The notes under the pieces are model-generated. The model worked only from the letters and a program-made list of their open reading frames with translations. It did no database searches and was not told where the DNA came from. A stretch of DNA of 58,000 bases from Cryptomeria japonica (Eukaryota; Streptophyta; Pinopsida; Cupressales; Cupressaceae): contig NC_081412.1 in the NCBI RefSeq assembly GCF_030272615.1, positions 684,954,583-685,012,582 on the forward strand. The letters run 5' to 3'. A program made the translations under genes and the position numbers. Of the stretch, positions 11,536 to 21,601 are shown one piece after another (the first letter of the stretch is position 1; the number at the start of each line of letters is the position of its first letter).

Positions 11536-12598
11536 TGTTGGTATTTTAGATGTGTTGCATTGGTTTTTTCATTGATGTCAACACTTGTCAACACTTATCA
11601 GCACTTGGAAATCTTTGGTTTTGTTCACCGACATGTTCAGTGAGTTTTGCACAGTCACCAGTATCTGGCACCGGTAGGCTATATTGTTCACTGGCACTGA
11701 GAATGACTTAGAGATTATTTGGTTATGTCGAACACATTGTTTGGACACTTTGTTTTGGTGATATGGTCATTGGTCTAATCGAGTTTGCATAGTTGTTGTT
11801 ATCGGCAAATAGGTCTTGGTTATGCACTAGCAAGCACTATCCATACCAGATCAGCACGACACGACATGAAGATTATTGGTTATTAATATAAATGCATTGA
11901 GCCGACATGATGCATCGCATATTGATTCATTTTTAATTGATTTTATTGTAATATCTTCAGTGAGCCGACCTACTCATTTGGTCTTAGGTTTTCGTATATA
12001 TGTAAGATCTCATTTGTGAGATTGATATATGCATGGATATGGGAATGTAATAAGTGGTAGAGAATAAGGTATATGCGAATATAAGCAGAGCTATACACAC
12101 AGACATCATTCAAGATTGAAGAAGGTTTTGAAGAAGACAAATTGGAGCTTAACTGGTACTGAATCCAGCATATGAAGATGCTATTTTGAGGAGTACATTA
12201 TCATTGGATTTAACCATCTAATTGTAGTCAGTGTGTCTCCCATTTTATGATTGAGTAGTGAGATCTAGGCACTTTGCCTTTCTGCATGTGCAGACTCCAT
12301 ATTGTACACACATACTATCTGCAGTAGTATCATTTGATTGTGGGTAAGGTTTCCCACCGTGGTTTTTCCCCTTATAGGTTTTCCACGTACAAATATTTGT
12401 GTTATGTGTTGTGGATGTTATTTACCTTTCATGCATTAAACTTTACTACTACTGCAATTAACTGTTATAACTGTCTACCGGCATAAAGTTTGGTTTACTA
12501 GTATTATGCATTAAGTTTGGATAAGTTATATTTGGTTTGATATTTATTGACAATTGATTCACACCCCCCCCCCTCTCAATTGTCTCTAGGACCTAACA
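11536..12598 (+). repeat. Copia-2 3' LTR (1063 bp)
   Basis: Starts TGTTGG right after the polypurine tract and ends CCTAACA. Contains TATATAT at 11995-12001, the conserved block GTGGTTTTTCCCC...GGTTTTCCACGTAC near 12358-12390, and a C-run at 12563-12573. Matches 6099-6956 over its 3' 860 bases. The next base, 12599, is already inside the gag of Copia-3. Confidence 0.9.
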
Positions 12599-13140
12599 TT
12601 AAGAGCTTTGCCAGTGGCTTACAAAATGAAAGTGATAACTATTAATGAGTTGACAACAATGCCTAATACATTAGTATCTAGAGACACTTTGGTTGGAAAA
12701 CTTTTAGCATTTGAGCTTGAATAATTTGGTCTTGTTGCTATAGTCAAGACTGGTATAGCCTTCAAAGCATCATCTTACAAATCTGATTGGAAAACACTTT
12801 ATGCAAAAGAACTTGAAGATATCAGAAGACAAAATGAAGAACTTGAAGCACTATTTGCAAGGAAGATGCCTAAAGGTCCAACAGGAAGTAAGTATGAAGG
12901 TAAAGCACCTTTCAAATGTTTTAATTGCAATAAAGTTGGTCATATGGCATCTAGGTGTCTTGATAGACATTCAAGACTAAGAGAGGAGGATAAAGAACAT
13001 ATAAACCTAACCCTGAATATCAGAGATACAAATTTAAGAAAAACAGAGATAAGTCATGTTACTATGCAGATGAAGGTGTTACAGATGACTTTGATGAAGA
13101 TCCAGTAGATAGTGGATGGGCATTTGTTGCAATAAAAGAA
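12599..13140 (+). pseudogene. Copia-3 gag, N-terminus missing
   Basis: Starts LRALPVAYKMKVI. It has a TAA at about 12721, then ELEALFARKMPKGP and the CCHC knuckle CFNCNKVGHMASRC (about 12917-12958, intact). A frameshift after RLREEDKEH moves the tail to another frame. Equivalent to 7491-8034 of Copia-2. No initiator codon belongs to it. Confidence 0.85.
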
Positions 13141-13568
13141 GATCAACTGACACCTATTGTCAAACTGATAGAGTAGGAACTAGTAGCAAAAATGATGAAA
13201 ATGATTAACGGATCATTGATAGTGGTTGCTCACATCATATGACTAGTGATAAAAGAAAATTCCTATCATTTCGGGAATGTCATGGAGGTCTAGTAAGAAT
13301 TGGATATGACAAAGCTTGTTTAATCAAAGGAAGAGGCACTATATCTTTGGATGGTAAGCATAATACCGACAATGTTTATTATGTTGAAGGTTTAAAGCAT
13401 AATCTTTTCAGTTTGGGTCAATTAGTGGAAAAAGGATTTCAATTACAATTCAAGAATGGAAAATGCAAAATCATGAACAGAACTGGATTGGAAATTGCAA
13501 TCGGTAATCAAACTAAAGGTAATATCTTTCATTTGAATACCAGTTATAAAACATGTTTGATTTCTTAG
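13141..13568 (+). pseudogene. Copia-3 aspartic protease
   Basis: Contains a TAG at 13174 where Copia-2 has CAG (8087). It then reads IIDSGCSHHMTSDKRKF with the DSG active site, and DNVYYVEGLKHNLFSLGQLVEKG. A further stop at 13566 separates it from integrase. The Trp normally before IIDSG lies at a local disruption (stop near 13206). Confidence 0.85.
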
Positions 13569-14591
13569 ATTGATGAAAGTTGGTTATGTCATAAAAGACT
13601 CTGTTTTGTGAATTTTGATTGCATTGTAAAGATCAGTTCAACCAAGGCAATAAGGGATTTACCTAAGATTGTGAAACCTCATAATCTAGTATGTAAGGAA
13701 TGTCAAATAGGAAAGCAAGTTAGAACAACATTTAAGAGAATTTATGAGAAATCCAATAATATTCTTGATTTAATTCACACTAATTTATGTGGTCCAGCAA
13801 GAACAAGGAGTCTTCGAGGTGATAGATACTTTATGCTAATAATTGATGATTATTCTAGAATGTGTTGGGTTACTTTTCTTAGGGAGAAATCAGAAGCTTT
13901 TGGATGATTCAAGATATACAAGGCAATGGTAGAGAATGAAACTGGTAAGAAAATCAAATGTTTGAGATCTAATCAAGGAGGAGAATTTACATCTAGGGAA
14001 TTCAATGCATTCTGTGAAGTGAATGGAATCAAAAGACAACTATCAGCACCCCGGACACCCCAACAGAATGGAGTTGTGGAAAGGAAGAACATAACTGTAT
14101 TGGATGCAGCAATAACCATGATAATGGAAGCAAATCTACCTCATATATACTGGAGAGAAGTAGTGAATACAATAGTCTATACTTTCAACAGAGTTCACAT
14201 CAAAGGTGAAACCGGTAAGACCCCTTATGAACTATGGTTCGGTCATAGTCGTACTCTTAAATATTTCAGAATATTTGGAAGCAAATGCTATATTAGGAGA
14301 GATGAGTCTATTGGAAAATTTGATCCTAGAAGTGATGTAGGAACATTTCTTGGTTATTCAACTAGAAGCAAGGCATATAGATGTTATAATAAAAGACTAC
14401 AAAAAATCATTGAAAGTACTAATGTGAAGATAGATGAACATTTTAGAGGAGAATCAAGATCTATAAGTTCTGAACCAGCACAGATTGCATCGAAACATAA
14501 TGAAGAACCAATCACACCGGCATCATCAGAGAACTCAACTATGACTGAAGAACAACAGCGTGTAAGTGGAAATCAAAATAAACCCAGCTAA
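13569..14591 (+). pseudogene. Copia-3 integrase with both catalytic Asp changed to Asn
   Basis: Zinc domain: CHKRLCFVNF, where the second His has become Phe; CKECQIGKQ keeps CxxC. Core: first Asp is Asn (LIHTNLCG, AAT at 13782). The second is Asn (LRSNQGGEF, AAT at 13971). The Glu in PQQNGVVERKN remains. Copia-2 keeps the first, Copia-1 both. Both changes are GAT to AAT, which is G-to-A. A stop at 13905 (TGA) splits the reading. Downstream IFGSKCYIRRDESIGKFD is the usual C-terminal region. Catalytically dead. Confidence 0.9.
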
Positions 14592-15309
14592 GTAAGATTG
14601 AATCATTCAGAAAATTAGATAATTGGAAATAAAAATCAAGGTGTTATGACAAGAGGAAGATTGGAAAATCAAGAGGTATTCTTAATTTCTCAAGTTGAAC
14701 TAGCATCAATTATTGAAGCATGTCTAGATAAATATTGGATAAAAGCAATGGAAGATGAATTAGAATAGATTGAAAAGAATAATGCCTGGACATTAGTTCC
14801 CCGGCCTAAAGACAAAAATGTAATTGGAACTAAATGGGTATTTAGAAATAAAATTAATGAAGATGGTGAAGTAATCAAAAACAAAGAAAGATTAGTTTGT
14901 AAAGGTTATTCTCAGAAAGAAGGAATTGATTATAATGAAACCTTTGCACCGATAGCTAGAATTGAAGCAGTAAGACTTTTTCTTGCATTTGTTGCTCACA
15001 AGAACTATAAAGTTTATCAGATGGATGTAAAATGTGCATTTTTGAATGGAGATCTTGAAGAAGAAGTTTACATTGAACACCTGATGGATTTTCATTAATA
15101 GATGATAAGGATATGGATTGAAGCAAGCTCCCAGAGCTTGGTATGCTAGATTGGATAAATATCTTCTAAAGCTTGGATACACAAAAGGTAATGCTGATAG
15201 TAATTTGTATTACAAAATTACCAATAATGACATTTTGGTTATTGAAGTATTTGTGGATGATATCATTTTTTGAGGAGAAGAAGAGCTATGCAAAGACTTT
15301 GATAACAAG
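14592..15309 (+). pseudogene. Copia-3 reverse transcriptase, N-terminal half, deleted
   Basis: Reading through stops (TAG near 14767) gives [20 protein letters not shown], then [20 protein letters not shown] (catalytic Asp). A single-base deletion near 15078 and a 28-base deletion at about 15115 remove the VCKSRKALYG segment. The box FVDDIIF is followed by TGA at 15271 where Copia-2 has GGA. At the 28-base deletion, TATGG stands at both ends in Copia-2, so it looks microhomology-mediated. Confidence 0.87.
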
Positions 15310-16203
15310 ATGCAGGAAGAATTTGAAATGTCTATGATTGGAGAGATAAAAACATTTCTAGGTTTGCAGATTTCTCAAACAGATAAAGGTATATTGATAT
15401 GTCAAACAAAATACTTGAAGGAACTCTTGAAGAAATTTGGAATGGAAAACTCCAAACTGGTAAGCACTCCTATGACTACAACAAATAAGTTGACATCAAA
15501 GGATGATTCAGCTCCTATAAATCTGACAAGGTACAAATCTATGATTGGAGGGTTGTTGTATTTGACACAAACCAAACCTGATATAATGAATGGAGTGTGT
15601 ATTGTTTCAATATTTCAAAGCAATCCTAAAGGAAATCATGAAACTGTAGTAAAAAGGATTTTTTGGTACCTACAAGGCACAACAAATCCTAGTTTATGGT
15701 ATCCTAAGGATGACAATTTTGAGTTATGTGCATATACAGATGCAAATTGGGTAGGAGATGTGGATGATAGAAAGAGTACCTCTAGCGGTGCATTCTTTCT
15801 TGGTAGAAGATTGATTTCATGGACCAGCAAGAAGCAGACTTGTACATCATTATCTATAGCAGAAGCAGAATATGTTGTAGCAGCAACTAATTGCACTCAG
15901 GTATTATGGATCAAGCAAATGTTGAAGGATATCAAGGTAAAATGCAAAGAATTGGTAATTATTTACTGTGATAACTCAGTAGAAATAGATATATCAAAGA
16001 ATCTGGTATCTCACTCTAAAACAAAGCATGTTTCTATTAAGTATAATTTTCTGAAAGAAAGTGTTGAAGCAAATGAAGTGAGATTGGTTTATGTGAATAC
16101 TAAAGAGCAAATTGCAGATATCTTTACAAAGCCTTTTCCTAAGGAAATATTTGAATATCTCAGAGAGAATCTTGGGGTAATTACCCCACCAACAGAGACT
16201 TAA
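15310..16203 (+). pseudogene. Copia-3 RT C-terminus and RNase H, 297 codons open
   Basis: The longest uninterrupted coding stretch of Copia-3: MQEEFEMSMIGEIKTFLGLQ (RT thumb side), LLKKFGMENSKLVSTPM, YKSMIGGLLYLTQTKPDI, TDANWVGDVDDRKSTSS (RNase H Asp), SIAEAEYVVAATNCTQ (Glu), YCDNSVEIDISKN (Asp) and EQIADIFTKPFPKE, ending at the natural TAA. The RNase H catalytic set appears complete. The RT catalytic box lies upstream in the broken part, so the Met is not a true start. Confidence 0.9.
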
Positions 16204-16549
16204 ATGATGTAGATTGGCATCAAACTAACAGGGACTAACAGAAAAATCGTTTTCCGGCTTGATGAAGGAGAGCTATTGCTTAGGGGGAGTAGTTAGCTGT
16301 ATGTTATGTTCTGATTTTGATTCTTGACTACTTTGGCATTTGATTTTAAAAGGGGGGAGATGTCTATGGAAAAACATTGTACTTTGAAGATTGTGGAGAG
16401 ATGTATTTTGATTTTGGTTATATTGTTTATGTTTTTGGTACAAAACTTTGTATTGATCTATTTTGGGAGATTGTTGGTATTTGGCATTCTATTTTTGGCA
16501 CTTAGATATTTTTCTATTTAGTGTTGCCCTCAATGCCAAAGGGGGAGAT
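16204..16549 (+). other. Copia-3 3' untranslated region and polypurine tract
   Basis: Non-coding spacer homologous to 11163-11535. It has AGGGGGAG at about 16280, AAAAGGGGGGAGA at about 16350, and the final tract AAAGGGGGAGA at 16538-16548, which abuts the LTR. Confidence 0.8.
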
Positions 16550-17614
16550 TGTTGGTATTATGGATGACTTAATCATGTGTTGCATTGGTTTTTTCATTGA
16601 TGTCAACACTTATATTTTTGGAGGTCTACATTGTTGATTTGGCACTCTGGTTATATTGGTTTGTTGTTGAACTAGCACATTATGGTCCCGACATGGATAT
16701 TGGCTTATGCATAGTCACCGGTATATGTTTCACTGGCAACTCAAGAAGTTGATGATGACTTGTTATCATCTGGAGATCATTTGGTTATGTCTAAGACATG
16801 GATTGGATGTTTGTATTTATTGGGTTCACATATTTGCCTTTACCAGTAGATAGGTCTAGATTATGGACTGGTACAAGATATCATGTTCCAAATTAGTACA
16901 ACACGTTTTGGAAATGGTTTATTGATTGGATAATGTGTAAATGTATTGAGGCCAACATATTATATTGCATCAAGACTTATTTTGTAAATGTAATATCTTT
17001 AGGGAGCTGACCTAGTCATGAGGTCTTAGGTTTTGTATAAATAATTGTAAGATCTTATTTGGAAGAAATAAATGAGTGTGTAAATATTGGAGATCATTGT
17101 GAAGAGTAGAAATAAGCATATCCTTGTGCAAATCACGCAAATATTATCTGAAGGTTGAAGGAAAGGTTATGAAGGTGTTTGGCACTCATGGTCAGAGCTT
17201 AAACTAGTACTGAATCCAACATTGTGGATGTTATACTGAAGCAGTACATTGTTATTGGATTTAACCATCCAATTGTAGTCAGTGTGACTCCTCTTTTGTG
17301 ATTGAGCAATGAGCTCTAGACGGTTGGCACCCCTTATTGTATTCGCTTACTATCTGCAATAGTATCATCTAATTATGGGTAAGGTTTCCCATCATTTTTT
17401 TCCCTTTACTGGGTTTCCATGTCAAAATCTCTGTGTCATGTTTTGTGGATGTGTTTTTCTTTCTATTCCATGCATTAAGTTGTATCGGTAATACTATAAC
17501 TATTAATTTGTTTTACCGACATTGAGTTGTAAGCTGAAATAATTGATTTTGGTTTATAATTTATTGAAAACTTATTCACCCCCCTCCCTCAGTTGTCCTT
17601 CTCGGATCCTAACA
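16550..17614 (+). repeat. Copia-3 3' LTR (1065 bp)
   Basis: TGTTGG at 16550 to CCTAACA at 17614, within 2 bp of the Copia-2 LTR length. TATAAATA promoter box at 17036-17043. Conserved AGTACTGAATCCAACAT block near 17200 and GGTTTCCCATC...GGGTTTCCATGTC near 17383-17430. Ends with TTCACCCCCCTCCCTC before the terminal CCTAACA. Clearly diverged from the Copia-2 LTR, although the coding regions are close. Confidence 0.88.
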
Positions 17615-19410
17615 GAAAAAAGTACACAATGAAGTTATGGTCATGCTTATTGTAAGGAGTTCAATAGTTTATAACAACACTTTATGTGTATGATAAAGAA
17701 TTCAATTGTCTATTATAATTGAGGAAATAAATAATGAAATACATCATAAGTTGCAAGATGGGATAAGGAGAAACATCATGCAATGAATTTATGGGTCATT
17801 TCCCATTGCTAGAAAATTTGACTAAAAAAATATTTTACAAGAATGACAAAAATTTCAATGGTTTAATATCTATTATTGAGGAAATAAATAATAAAAAATA
17901 TAGGTTAATATGCAAGATGAGATAAGGAGAACAACAACACTAAAATATCTAGGTCATTGAGGAAACATATGAATATTAATAAAATAAATCATGTACTTAG
18001 TAGAGGTTTCAAATGTTTATATATTGATTGGTCATGATCACCTTATATTTTCATTACAATTCAATCTTAAAGTATGCATGCATCATTTTATATTTGACCA
18101 TGTAGTTTCAGAAGTCTATGCATGTGAACCTAATCAAGTATGGTCATGACATGCTTATTACTTGAATGACCATGAGTTATAGGAACACATATTGTTCTTA
18201 CATTCTAATCTGCATAAGAAAATCATATGTTTTGTTATTTAATCATCTTAGCTTCAATGATGTATGTAGGCGAACCCTAACAAAGGGAAAATCATTCACT
18301 ATCACAACCTTAAAGATTGGAAGTTTCCATCCCATTCAATTTGATAATATCCTGACCAAAATAGTTTAGTTATATGAAACCACAAGGTAATGTGTATTCT
18401 TCTAATGGCATTTTTACTTTTAAAAAGGTTTAGAGAAAAAATAATTTGTCTTTCTTAGAAATCAATTTCTAATAAATTCATAAGAAATTTTGTGATCGTG
18501 ACTCAAGATTAAACTTATGTATAGTTGTAAAAATTGACAGTCGAACTAAATAATACAATGTCACATTTTGTTGCGAATTAGTTTGTTTTATGTCATACTC
18601 GAGTCAACCTACAAGTTGTAGAGTCAATGTGGTTACAAATAATGGTGTTAAACATAGATCATTTTGTGTGTGAGGGCCTGTTAATCTCATATACTTTTAG
18701 TAATTTTGTGTGTGCTATGATAATCACAATTGTAACTAGTTGTGTATTGGAGAGTTCACTGGTCAAGGTTTAATGATGGTCTTCCCAAAAAAAATCTAGA
18801 ATATTAGATGATTCATGCTTCATCTATAGCATAGTTGTATTAAACTTAGTGGTGTGGAGTTGAATTTTGTCCACACAATTATGTTAGGTGTATTCAATAG
18901 TATTGTGTTATCCTAACTACAAGATTAGTGATAAAAATTTCTTAACCCCTATACCTTGGCCAAGGTTGAGTCTTATGAGATTGCCATGCTATTAGAGTTC
19001 AGGAAAGACTTAAAAACTATTCAATATTGAACTCCATTGATTTTCTCCCTATGCAGTACTCTATTGAAGGGATGTGAAGAGTTGATGGAATGGAGGAGCG
19101 GTGCAGTATAGGGAAAATGAAGTTGCATGAGCTAAGGAAGTGAGTTGGAAGGCTCTGTGTATTGGAAGAACAAGCCTGCGTAAAGGAAAATAGCAGAGAA
19201 GGGGATTTGGGGAATAGGAGCAGCCAAGAAGAATGAAGTTGCATAAAGGAGGTATGCCTTCGAAGAAGATGAGTGTCATGGCTTTTGGCAACAACATAGA
19301 GATTAAAGAATGGAGGTGCCAGTGCATAGCTAGAAGAAGGCATGTTATGTTGCAAAGAGGATGAAATAGAGAAGGCTTTGTTTCAGTGAGTTGTTTGTGA
19401 GGTTTGATTG
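17615..19410. other. Non-coding AT-rich stretch with an imperfect direct repeat
   Basis: No convincing gene. Bases 17698-17772 and 17850-17932 are imperfect direct repeats (both contain GAGGAAATAAATAATRAAA and ATGCAAGATG/GATAAGGAGAA). A third weak echo (CATGCTTATT) occurs at about 17642 and 18150. Short open stretches on the minus strand at 19017-19429 have odd composition and no recognisable motif. Confidence 0.6.
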
Positions 19411-19638
19411 AGGCTAGTAAAAGGCCCAAATTGTGAAATGTATGTTTACAGGTTTGAAGAATAAAATTTACTTTCTTTTTTGCACTCCAAGTTTTGAAAT
19501 TAAGAACAGAGAATCTCTATTGAGAGGCTAGTAAAAGGCCCAAATTGTGAAATGTATGTTTACAGGTTTGAAGAATAAAATTTACTTTCTTTGTTGCAGT
19601 CTGAGTTTTGAAATTAAGAACAAAGAATCTATGTTGAG
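19411..19638. repeat. 114-bp tandem duplication, two copies
   Basis: AGGCTAGTAAAAGGCCC starts at 19411 and again at 19525. The two 114-bp units are nearly identical, with a few substitutions (for example TTTTTTGCACTCC against TTTGTTGCAGTCT). It lies just left of the non-autonomous LTR element. Confidence 0.88.
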
Positions 19639-19677
19639 TATTGTTTTTGAGTTTTGAAAGTGAGCATAGACGAAATT

Positions 19678-20367
19678 TGATCTGAATTATTTTGTCAATT
19701 CAAAAGACAATACCAAAAGAAGAATTGGTGGTATTGTAAACACATAATAAATCATATAAAAATTTCATTTCATTGAAAATGTGTAAGAACCATATAATTT
19801 TTGGCAAACTTTGTGAAAGAGAGTTGTATGCCCCCTTGAATCTATCCAATTTGGGCAAATTCTGTGAAAGAGAGTTGTATGCCCGGAATCCATCCAATTT
19901 GGGCAAACTTTGTAAAAGAGAGTTGTATGCCCGGAATCTATCCAATTTGGGAAAACTCTGTGAAAGAGAGTTGTATGCCCAGAATCCATCCAATTTGGGA
20001 AAACTCTGTAAAAAAGAGTTGTATGCTCAAGCCTGTACAAGTTAGGCAATCTTGTGAAGGAGCGTATGTCTATGGACTTCATGAGAGCTGATACAAATTG
20101 GCTAACTCCACATATGAGATGCATGTCATAGCTTTGCAAACTCGTCTTAAGAGTTGTATGCCTATAACTCTATAACTCTCTAACTCCCTGCAATTGGATT
20201 CGAATTGAGCTTATTTATAAGATTTCAAAGAAGTTGAACAGGCACTAGATTTATGTCCTCATCGGAAGTTGAAAAGGCAATCCAGCATTGAAAGGTTATT
20301 ACATTTATATGAAAACAAAAATTAATAAAAAATTAAAATATTTAATACTCTGACTTATTTCTGATCA
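19678..20367 (-). repeat. 3' LTR of the non-autonomous element
   Basis: 690 bp, collinear base for base in length with the right LTR (offset 1924). A minus-strand TATAAATA box lies at 20212-20219. Contains the 48-bp repeat array at 19801-20033. Confidence 0.9.
19801..20033. repeat. 48-bp tandem repeat array in the left LTR
   Basis: Units at 19801 (50 bp), 19851, 19899, 19947 (48 bp each) and a partial at 19995. The core is GAAAGAGAGTTGTATGCCC followed by GAATCYATCCAATTTGGG. As 48 is 16 codons, all frames stay open and give repeated 16-residue peptides, which should not be taken as genes. A degenerate extra copy lies near 20134-20170. Confidence 0.92.
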
Positions 20368-21601
20368 TTATGCCCTCCTTCAAAAGTAATGGGCCCCATT
20401 GCCTAATCATCTTCCAAATAAAATTCTTCCATGCAAATTGAAAGTGCTAGTCAGTTATGAATAAACTGAGGTAGGAATGTTTAGGCGTGTTGGATGCCTT
20501 CTCTTCTATCCATTATGAAGAGCTTATTTTTCCCTTTGTTGTGGAGCTTGCACTTAGACTTCCAACAAGAGACTACGCCCTATCACTTCTACTTCCACTA
20601 CACATTGTGGCCACTTCCGTTGACTATCTCTACATACAACTCATTTGTCATTCTGGAGAGCGGTTATGAGTTCTGCATTGGTGAGATCGGTGTCGATTTT
20701 GGAGGAGGAATTAGATCCCTCTAACACACCTTCATTTAGTATAAATTTGAGGTCGCATCATCGCAGAGGAGTTGAAGGGTTTGAATCTGAGGTGATGGAA
20801 AAGTGAATCGTGAGGCCAATCTTTTCATCCATATGCATTAGACCTTAAGTGAAGGCTATTATATTTCAAAAGAAGAGGATGATTGTTGGCAGGCTCTACT
20901 TGAACACCAAAGCTATTCATGTTGGTCGTGGGATGTGAACACAAAGCTACGAAGAATCCATTTCTAGAGAATCACCAAGAAATCCCAAGGGCTCACTTTT
21001 AACTATTTTGTCCATGACTAGGGTATTTGTCATTTTGAGCCAGATGTCTTAATAGCATTTTTATTTTGTTCTACTATTGAGGAAATTGAATCCAATTAGG
21101 GTCTCAGCTTAAGCAAACTTCAGTTATGTGCTCTGTACATCACACCAAATTATTTTTCTCTTCCACCATGGCTCTAGCACTTTAGCTTCAGCCCAAGCCT
21201 TGTTGCCACCTCTGTCAACTATCTATTTATAGAAGAAGTGTCGTTAAAGAACCTTCTTTTATTTTCCATGCACTCTTTCCGCATGAATCTATGATTGTTG
21301 TCCATTATGACCCATAACATTATTTTTTTCAGATTCCAATCAACAACCCAAGCCATGTTGAAGAAAACCACCTCCAATGAATTCTTTTCTTGATGGCGGC
21401 GACACTTGTAGGTTCTTATGCATGAAGCTTTCTCGATTCTGGATTCATTCATGAGATTTCACAATTATAGTAATCTCCTATATGATTCATACCATTGCAT
21501 CCATCTTAAGCTGAAACACTACAGAACTGCTTATCAATGTAAGAATACCAATACTTGCTTGTAAATGCACCTAAAATGATCGAAAATGGCTCTGATACCA
21601 C
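20368..21601 (-). other. Interior of the non-autonomous element, no gag-pol
   Basis: 1234 bp between the LTRs. All reading frames are short and none shows a CCHC knuckle, protease, RT or integrase motif. On the minus strand GAAGGAGGG lies close to the left LTR (20375-20383) and may be the polypurine tract. The right edge is the PBS. I do not recognise the origin of this sequence. Confidence 0.75.
21587..21600 (-). other. Primer binding site of the non-autonomous element
   Basis: Minus strand reads TGGTATCAGAGCCA, a full match to the plant initiator-Met PBS, one base from the LTR edge. This sets the orientation and proves the two 690-bp repeats are LTRs. Confidence 0.92.

Larger units (their letters stand above)
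6042..12598 (+). mobile_element. Copia-2: Ty1/copia retrotransposon, plus strand
   Basis: Order: truncated 5' LTR (to 6956), PBS 6958, gag from 7014, protease, integrase, RT, RNase H to 11162, PPT 11524-11534, full 3' LTR 11536-12598. Copia-3 downstream is the same family, so changes can be read by comparison: at least seven in-frame stops and two single-base frameshifts. It is a complete but dead copy. Confidence 0.92.
12599..17614 (+). mobile_element. Copia-3: 5'-truncated copia element, same family as Copia-2
   Basis: Begins in mid-gag at TTAAGAGCTTTGCC (the equivalent of 7491 in Copia-2), lacking 5' LTR, PBS and the first 160 or so Gag residues. Then protease, integrase, RT, RNase H, PPT 16538-16548 and a full 3' LTR 16550-17614. 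Nucleotide similarity to Copia-2 is high throughout. Either Copia-2 jumped into its gag or a deletion or recombination joined them. Confidence 0.88.

Noticed and set aside
19017-19429. Two overlapping minus-strand frames of 112 and 122 codons
   Set aside because: Overlapping frames, biased composition, no motif and no coding context.
19801-20033. CRISPR-like array
   Set aside because: The 48-bp units are contiguous with no unique spacers, and the host is a plant.
19700-20139. Open frames giving repeated 16-residue peptides (also 21606-22063), on both strands
   Set aside because: The 48-bp period keeps frames open. The peptides only mirror the DNA repeat, and the region is an LTR.
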